Shown: in pieces, positions 1-3,396 of the stretch | How positions within the stretch are numbered: the stretch's first letter is position 1 | Layout of the letters: every line of letters begins with the position of its first letter | Assembly: GCA_037447235.1 (NCBI GenBank) | Contig: JBBIHC010000026.1 | Span: 1 to 7,782, forward strand | Direction: 5' to 3' | DNA from: JAVZJR01 sp037447235 | GTDB lineage: Archaea; Micrarchaeota; Micrarchaeia; Anstonellales; Bilamarchaeaceae | Length of the DNA: 7,782 bases | Notes under the pieces: generated by a model | The model's database searches: none | What the model was told of the DNA's origin: nothing | Seen by the model: the letters and a program-made list of their open reading frames with translations, nothing else | Made by a program: the position numbers and the translations under genes

Positions 1-12
1 TTATGACAGCCC

Positions 13-179
13 AAGGGGGCTGCTCCGGTAATTCTCAGCGCCCCCTTAGTCCGTCACGTCAGGAACGAATCGTCGTTCCTGAGCGCCCAAAGAACGGTTC
101 GCCGTTCTTTCGGCCGCCCAACCCCTGTGTTTTAAGTGAATGTGTTTCTACAGCAGAGCCGATGCTCGCACAATTCACT
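13..179. repeat. Array of four hairpins in a gene-free stretch
   Basis: No convincing gene lies in bases 1-243. Instead there are four inverted repeats in a row. (1) Bases 13-20 pair with 40-47 (AAGGGGGC/GCCCCCTT). (2) Bases 59-68 pair with 73-82, a perfect 10-bp stem with loop ATCG. (3) Bases 89-97 pair with 102-110, a perfect 9-bp stem with loop TTCG. (4) Bases 135-144 pair with 169-179 with one bulged base, enclosing a GAGC/GCTC stem at 156-159/164-167. GCCCAA precedes or follows the stems at 9-14, 85-90 and 116-121. The array could be a structured RNA, the 3' end of a transcript entering from the left, or a palindromic repeat family. The strand cannot be decided, and I match it to no known RNA family. 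Confidence 0.6.
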
Positions 180-213
180 CCAGTGTATTCTAAATGAAAT
201 GCGATTGACTGCA

Positions 214-243
214 CAAAAAACAAATAAAAGAAAAAACAAAAAA
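214..243 (-). terminator. T-rich terminator after the small membrane protein gene
   Basis: Directly after the TAG stop at 244-246, the minus strand runs through about 30 bases that are almost all T, in blocks such as TTTTTTG and TTTTTTC. Archaeal RNA polymerase terminates at oligo-T tracts without needing a hairpin, so this fits the 3' end of the upstream minus-strand transcript. It also separates that transcript from the hairpin array further left. Confidence 0.6.
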
Positions 244-657
244 CTACTTTGAAGCCAGCTCGTAGATAAGCTTGAGCGAAACGACCAGCGCCGCAGGCCC
301 GACAAAGGCAGCCAATGCAGACATCACGCCAGCCAGCTTCTCAACAAGCACTGCACCGGCATTGACAAAGCCGACCTGCGCGGCAATGCCGTTTATCAGG
401 TTTGCCAGCGGAGCCCAGGAACCAATGACGCTCAGAAGCGCTATAGTGGCTACGAGGAAAGAAACTGTTTCCTTTTCAGGAATGTTCATAAAACCGACGA
501 TAAGACCAAGCAGGCAAAGCAAGCTTATTATGTAAACGGCGGACCAGCCCAGCTGCGTTGAGAAAAGGCCGACCACGAGGGCCAGGACCACGCCCAGCAA
601 AAATGCCCATTCGCCGTATTTTGGCTCAAGGCCTCCCTTTGATTTTTTTTCAGCCAT
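244..657 (-). CDS. Small four-helix membrane protein, function unknown
   Basis: Encodes 137 residues if started at the ATG at 657. A GTG at 666 in the same frame would add three residues, but the GGTGA ribosome site (663-667) overlaps that GTG and sits five bases before the ATG, so I chose the ATG. The protein has a short charged N-terminus (MAEKKSKGG) and then hydrophobic stretches at about residues 17-33, 38-57, 64-81 and 99-128. A GLIVGFMNI segment followed by PEKETVSFLVATIAL (roughly 51-74) looks like a conserved family core. The C-terminus, LKLIYELASK, is a short amphipathic tail. There are no obvious catalytic residues or signal peptide. I do not know its function. It lies downstream of the UbiA gene on the same strand, 46 bases away, but has its own strong TATA box, so it is probably transcribed at least partly on its own. 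Confidence 0.85.
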   Translation of the reverse strand: MAEKKSKGGLEPKYGEWAFLLGVVLALVVGLFSTQLGWSAVYIISLLCLLGLIVGFMNIPEKETVSFLVATIALLSVIGSWAPLANLINGIAAQVGFVNAGAVLVEKLAGVMSALAAFVGPAALVVSLKLIYELASK

Positions 658-662
658 AGCAT

Positions 663-667
663 TCACC
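663..667 (-). promoter_or_regulatory. GGTGA ribosome binding site
   Basis: On the minus strand GGTGA lies five bases before the ATG at 657 and matches the anti-Shine-Dalgarno core used in archaea. It decides the start in favour of ATG 657 over the overlapping GTG at 666. Confidence 0.65.
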
Positions 668-690
668 TTTTTTGGATAAGAACCTCACGC

Positions 691-703
691 AATATTTATA
701 AAC
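691..703 (-). promoter_or_regulatory. TATA box for the small membrane protein gene
   Basis: The minus strand reads GTTTATAAATATT, close to the archaeal TATA consensus. Its TTTATAAA core (695-702) would place the transcription start near 673, leaving a leader of about 15 bases that contains the GGTGA site before ATG 657. The box ends directly at the stop codon of the upstream UbiA gene (704-706). Confidence 0.65.
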
Positions 704-1561
704 TTAACTAAAAAACAAAGCGGCAAAAAGATATGCAAGCAGGCCGATGAAAAAGGCGGCAAGGCTCAGCAAACGCGATTTTCTGTAATCGCTTTTCAGC
801 GAGCAAAAAATGCCCGCAAGAACCAGCAGTATGGCGATGGCGAGCAGGACATAGGAGACCGCGTTGCCTTTCAGGCCGTAGGCAAACGGAAGGAATGAGA
901 GTGGCAGAAAAACAAGGTAAACCGCTATCGCTGTTGCGAGCGCGTATTTTTCCCCGATGATAACCGGCAGCGTGGCGGCTTTTCTTGCCGCCCGGTCCCC
1001 CTCAATGTCTTCTATTGACTTTATTATTTCCCTGGCCAGCCCTGCAAGAAAGCCAAGCGCGAACAGCAGAAGATTCACGGCAATGATATTGCCGGACACG
1101 ACAAGATTGCCGAAAACGAATGGGATTCCCATGGTGAAGGCGATGTATGCATTGCCTATAAGCGGCAGCAGTTTCAGCTTTGCGTTATACAGCAGCGCGA
1201 GCGCGTTAAGGGCAAGGGTAAGCAGGAATATGCTTTCATTAATGAAAAACGCGCAAATGAGGGAAAGAAGGATTGAGAACGCGCCGAACGCAAGCGCAAA
1301 CGATGGCGAAATCCTGCCGGACACCAGCGGCCTGTCCATCCTTCTGTTCGCCCGGTCCGCAGCAATGTCAAGATAATCATTTATGGCAAAGGCGCCCATC
1401 TCGCTGAAAAGCGGCACCAGAAATGCCAGCAGGAGGGCATACAAGGATGGAAAAACTCCGGTCACGGCAATGCCCACCAGAACAGCAAGGGCATACATTA
1501 TCCCGTGCTCTATCCGGGTGAGTTTTGCGAGCGCTTCAATGTCCATGAGCAGCTTACGCAT
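704..1561 (-). CDS. UbiA-family prenyltransferase, likely digeranylgeranylglyceryl phosphate synthase
   Basis: Encodes 285 residues from the ATG at 1561; an adjacent TTG at 1564 is the only close alternative. It is an integral membrane enzyme expected to move a second geranylgeranyl group onto geranylgeranylglyceryl phosphate, giving the archaeal ether-lipid precursor (EC 2.5.1.42). Both Asp-rich motifs that bind Mg-diphosphate are present: N61-D62-x-x-D65-x-x-x-D69, and R177-E-I-I-K181 followed by D185-x-x-G-D189. The second has the AREIIKSIEDIEGD form typical of the archaeal DGGGP synthase branch rather than the quinone enzymes. About eight or nine hydrophobic segments fill the rest, and length fits the family. 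There is no Shine-Dalgarno; a TATA-like element 24-25 bases upstream suggests a leaderless mRNA. The exact prenyl acceptor is inferred from motif similarity, so another UbiA substrate cannot be ruled out. Confidence 0.9.
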   Translation of the reverse strand: MRKLLMDIEALAKLTRIEHGIMYALAVLVGIAVTGVFPSLYALLLAFLVPLFSEMGAFAINDYLDIAADRANRRMDRPLVSGRISPSFALAFGAFSILLSLICAFFINESIFLLTLALNALALLYNAKLKLLPLIGNAYIAFTMGIPFVFGNLVVSGNIIAVNLLLFALGFLAGLAREIIKSIEDIEGDRAARKAATLPVIIGEKYALATAIAVYLVFLPLSFLPFAYGLKGNAVSYVLLAIAILLVLAGIFCSLKSDYRKSRLLSLAAFFIGLLAYLFAALFFS

Positions 1562-1579
1562 CAATAATTAAAAAACTTA

Positions 1580-1590
1580 CATATGCATAA
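1580..1590. promoter_or_regulatory. Divergent promoter with palindromic TATA-like element
   Basis: TATGCATA at 1582-1589 is a perfect 8-bp palindrome. Its centre lies 24.5 bases from the A of the UbiA ATG (1561, minus) and 25.5 bases from the A of the plus-strand ATG (1611), the spacing expected for leaderless archaeal transcripts in both directions. No clear purine-rich BRE is seen on either side. For the plus gene, an alternative box is the A/T-rich run at about 1566-1575, which would give a short leader holding the GGTGGAG site. Confidence 0.4.
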
Positions 1591-1600
1591 AGTGCAAAAA

Positions 1601-1607
1601 GGTGGAG
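1601..1607 (+). promoter_or_regulatory. Ribosome binding site GGTGGAG
   Basis: GGTGGAG ends three bases before the ATG at 1611. It supports that ATG as the start, rather than the in-frame GTG at 1602 that lies inside the motif itself. Confidence 0.5.
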
Positions 1608-1610
1608 CAT

Positions 1611-2366
1611 ATGCCGAAGCTTGTTAAAAAAGAGGAGGCCGTGCCGCTTGAGCAACTGAAAGAGGAGCTGAATCCGGAGAAGCTAAGCAAAATGCTGGAA
1701 GCAAAATACGGCGAAGCGCTGAAGAGGCTCGCAGCCGCGATATCCGGCGAAGCGAGAAAAATGGCGAAGGCAAAAAGCGACCCGGATTCCCTGAGAAAGC
1801 TGGCAGATGAGATTGAAAGTGCCAGATATCTTGAAATAACTATAACCGAACTGAGATTTGTTCCGAGAAAAATTCCAAAGGAATACCAGGAGAAAATCAA
1901 TGCATTGCTTGAGAAAGCTGCAGAAATGACGCCTGCTGAAACATTGCGGGAAATCGCGGACATTGCGGAAGAAGCAGAAGGCAAAATCCGGTTCACCCCC
2001 ATAATAAGCGCCAAACCAAACGAGGAGCTCATAAAGGAACTGAAGGATAGCATGAAGGATTTGGTTGAAGATAGCGTCAAGATTATTGTCGCAGGTCTGA
2101 ACGGCAAGGTTGCCGAGCCGTTCAGCATAAGTTTTGATGACGAAAAAACCGCCGAACTGCTGTTCGAGTCATTAAAGGGAATAGGTCTTGAAAAGCCGGA
2201 AAGTGAAAATAGGATAGCATTCAAGGATGCAGCAATACCGAAAGGAAAGCACCCCCTGGAGGTCCGGTTAGTCGGCAAAAAAATAGAGATACGCTGGCCG
2301 AAATGGCTGGCAGTCGGAAAAAGCTATCTGGCGGACATCGTGCCGGAGAAGGCTAATCGCCGATAA
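1611..2366 (+). CDS. Charged, mainly helical protein of unknown function
   Basis: Encodes 251 residues from the ATG at 1611. I do not recognise the family. Residues 12-70 are rich in Lys, Glu and Ala with a helical periodicity and could form a helical bundle or coiled coil. Residues 70-90 (ARYLEITITELRFVPRKIP) look like a strand pair, followed by a second Glu-rich helical stretch at 91-125. A similar order repeats: KIRFTPIISAKP (125-136), helix (137-155), then a mixed alpha/beta C-terminal part ending in EVRLVGKKIEIRWPKW (217-232). There are no membrane segments, signal peptide, Cys clusters or nucleotide-binding motif, so it is probably cytoplasmic. Codon bias and the ribosome site argue for a real gene. 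It is transcribed divergently from the UbiA gene and overlaps the end of the convergent YjbQ gene by 14 bases. Confidence 0.8.
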   Translation: MPKLVKKEEAVPLEQLKEELNPEKLSKMLEAKYGEALKRLAAAISGEARKMAKAKSDPDSLRKLADEIESARYLEITITELRFVPRKIPKEYQEKINALLEKAAEMTPAETLREIADIAEEAEGKIRFTPIISAKPNEELIKELKDSMKDLVEDSVKIIVAGLNGKVAEPFSISFDDEKTAELLFESLKGIGLEKPESENRIAFKDAAIPKGKHPLEVRLVGKKIEIRWPKWLAVGKSYLADIVPEKANRR

Positions 2367-2763
2367 CCTTGACAAGCACCCTTTTCGTCCTCTGCCCATC
2401 AAACTCACAGTAGAAAAGCTGCTCCCAGGTGCCAAGCTCCATCCTTCCGTTGCGGACAGGCATGATGACCTGATGGCCCATCAGCTGCCGCCATATGTGC
2501 GCCGCGGCGTTGTCCTCCCCGACATTGTGCTCGTACCGCTCATCGTACGGCACAAGCTTCTGGAGCACGCGGACAAAATCCCGCTTGAGCCCGCTCTCGT
2601 CGTCGTTCACTATGACTGCCGCAGTTATGTGCATCGGGTTGACAAGCACGAGGCCGTCCTTTATCCCGCTTCTTTGGATGACATCGTCAACCTGCTCGGT
2701 AATCCTGACGAACTCTATCCTGCTCCGGGTATTGAAAAAAAGATAATCGGTGTATGTTTTCAT
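2353..2763 (-). CDS. YjbQ/UPF0047 family protein
   Basis: Encodes 136 residues, the full length for this compact single-domain family. The E. coli member YjbQ has been linked to a secondary thiamine-phosphate synthase activity; the main physiological role is not settled. The conserved features are all here: H45 in the NPMHITAAVIVND segment, D62, the YEHN segment with H79, H89 in the DNAAAHIW segment, then G-H-Q-V-I-M-P-V and the C-terminal block LGTWEQLFYCEFDGQR (110-125). The three histidines are the likely metal or substrate site of the family. No Shine-Dalgarno precedes the ATG, and an AT-rich TATA-like stretch sits about 27 bases upstream, so a leaderless mRNA is likely. Its 3' end overlaps the convergent unknown gene. 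It has no thiamine gene neighbours here, so context does not help with function. Confidence 0.92.
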   Translation of the reverse strand: MKTYTDYLFFNTRSRIEFVRITEQVDDVIQRSGIKDGLVLVNPMHITAAVIVNDDESGLKRDFVRVLQKLVPYDERYEHNVGEDNAAAHIWRQLMGHQVIMPVRNGRMELGTWEQLFYCEFDGQRTKRVLVKVIGD

Positions 2764-2774
2764 GGGAAAGAATT

Positions 2775-2794
2775 AAAAAAAACAAATTAATAAT
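2775..2794 (-). promoter_or_regulatory. Nudix gene T-tract and yjbQ TATA-like box
   Basis: On the minus strand, ATTATTAA (2787-2794) has its centre about 27 bases before the YjbQ ATG and can act as its TATA box. A run of eight T follows immediately (2775-2782) and could also serve as the terminator of the upstream Nudix-like gene. End and start signals of the two minus-strand genes are therefore packed together. Confidence 0.4.
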
Positions 2795-2801
2795 CTATCG
2801 C

Positions 2802-2862
2802 GATGCGTGCTTAATGGCCGCCGGAGCGCCAGCAATGAAGGGCAGGTTGAACGGCACGCATC
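2802..2862 (-). repeat. Long stem-loop at the end of the Nudix-like gene
   Basis: GATGCGTGC (2802-2810) and GCACGCATC (2854-2862) form a perfect 9-bp stem around a 43-base loop that contains a smaller TGGC/GCCA pairing at 2815-2818/2828-2831. The right arm includes two bases of the Nudix-like gene's TGA stop codon. Together with the T8 tract further along the minus strand, it could protect or define the mRNA 3' end. No RNA family is recognised. Confidence 0.4.
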
Positions 2863-3316
2863 ACTCTTCATTTGCCGGCCCTGCCGCCGTGCAATCCTGA
2901 AAAGCGAGCCTGCCTGCCCGGCGCAGCCATTCGCTTTTCCGCGAAAGCCTGGCGGATGCGATTTCGCCGAAGCCAAGCCACCTGAACCCGGAATAAGGCG
3001 GGCTTACTTTTGCGTTTTTCCTCTTTGCGCTCGCCGCAAACAGGAGCGCCGGTATCCATTCCTTCCGCCTTCTTGAGCCGGCGTTGTACCTTCCCTCAAA
3101 AACAATATTGCCGACCTGCGCGTCTATGCCTGCGTATTCGCGGAAGACTGCTGAAAGCGCGGCTACCGGGTCATCGCCGCCAAAAAGCAGCACCGAAGGC
3201 AGCTCCAGAAACATTCCGCCTTCTGTCTTTACGCAGAGAAAAAAAGCCCTCTTGCCGTCCTGCAGGAAGCCGGCCGCGAGCGCTTTTGGCGTTTTATGCG
3301 GATCCAAAACGTGCAT
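2861..3316 (-). CDS. Nudix-like protein with degenerate catalytic box
   Basis: Encodes 151 residues from the ATG at 3316. The reading frame stays open further upstream, but that part overlaps the mgtA start, so I placed the start at the ATG that has a TATATA box 27-28 bases before it (leaderless). The layout resembles a Nudix fold: an N-terminal strand region (KALAAGFLQDGKRAFFLCVK, 11-30), LELP at 37-40, the helix region 49-64 ending in FREYAGI, then FEGRYN and a C-terminal WLGFGEI segment (113-119) typical of the last Nudix strand. Against the Nudix signature GX5EX7REUXEEXGU, only E60, G63 and I64 match; the R-E pair and the second E of the E-E pair are replaced (A56, V57, Y61). It may bind a nucleotide-type ligand without hydrolysing it, or be only distantly related. 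The sequence is GC-rich: 39 of 60 bases at 2881-2940. Confidence 0.7.
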   Translation of the reverse strand: MHVLDPHKTPKALAAGFLQDGKRAFFLCVKTEGGMFLELPSVLLFGGDDPVAALSAVFREYAGIDAQVGNIVFEGRYNAGSRRRKEWIPALLFAASAKRKNAKVSPPYSGFRWLGFGEIASARLSRKSEWLRRAGRLAFQDCTAAGPANEE

Positions 3317-3340
3317 TGTCAAACAAGGCAAAGAAACAAA

Positions 3341-3346
3341 TATATA
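3341..3346. promoter_or_regulatory. TATATA element between Nudix-like gene and mgtA
   Basis: TATATA is palindromic and centred 27.5 bases from the Nudix-like ATG (3316, minus), a good leaderless spacing. On the plus strand it is preceded by the purine-rich GAAACAA, which resembles a BRE, and would start transcription near 3369, just before the mgtA leader signals at 3368-3396. It may serve both directions. Confidence 0.5.
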
Positions 3347-3367
3347 CCTTAGCCATAAAACATTTTC

Positions 3368-3385
3368 AGGAGAAAGAGATGGTGA
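3368..3385 (+). promoter_or_regulatory. Two overlapping ribosome sites in the mgtA leader
   Basis: AGGAG (3368-3372) lies six bases before the ATG at 3379. GGTGA (3381-3385) lies seven bases before the TTG at 3393. The first would serve the five-codon frame, the second the ATPase itself. Confidence 0.45.
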
Positions 3386-3396
3386 GCCGGCCTTGA
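3379..3396 (+). CDS. Possible five-codon leader reading frame
   Basis: ATG GTG AGC CGG CCT TGA encodes MVSRP. It has a well-placed AGGAG, and its TGA stop (3394-3396) overlaps the TTG start of the ATPase (3393-3395), the geometry of translational coupling. Bacterial mgtA genes carry a short Pro-containing leader peptide (MgtL) that controls expression, so a similar role is conceivable, but no archaeal precedent is known to me. A simpler reading is that one base is missing and ATG 3379 was the true ATPase start: 14 bases separate it from the in-frame TTG, so a single insertion would join the frames. Confidence 0.3.
   Translation: MVSRP

Noticed and set aside
59..110. Start of a CRISPR array or a tRNA in the hairpin region
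   Set aside because: The two stems differ in sequence and there are no direct repeats with spacers. No tRNA T-arm or acceptor pairing can be built around the TTCG loop.
116..122. GCCCAAC as an integron attC core site (RYYYAAC)
   Set aside because: No matching GTTRRRY partner with the right spacing is present, and no integrase gene is seen.
3..197. 64-residue open frame over the hairpin array
   Set aside because: Its sequence is dictated by the palindromes (Pro, Arg and Ser rich), and no ribosome site is visible at the window edge.
1577..2278. 233-residue open frame antisense to the unknown gene
   Set aside because: Ser- and Phe-rich composition is what the reverse complement of Glu/Lys-rich codons produces. 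The plus frame has a ribosome site and a credible protein composition.
3084..3392. N-terminal extension of the ATPase frame by about 103 residues
   Set aside because: It lies antisense over the Nudix-like gene, has no resemblance to the ATPase family, and would give a protein about 100 residues longer than MgtA.
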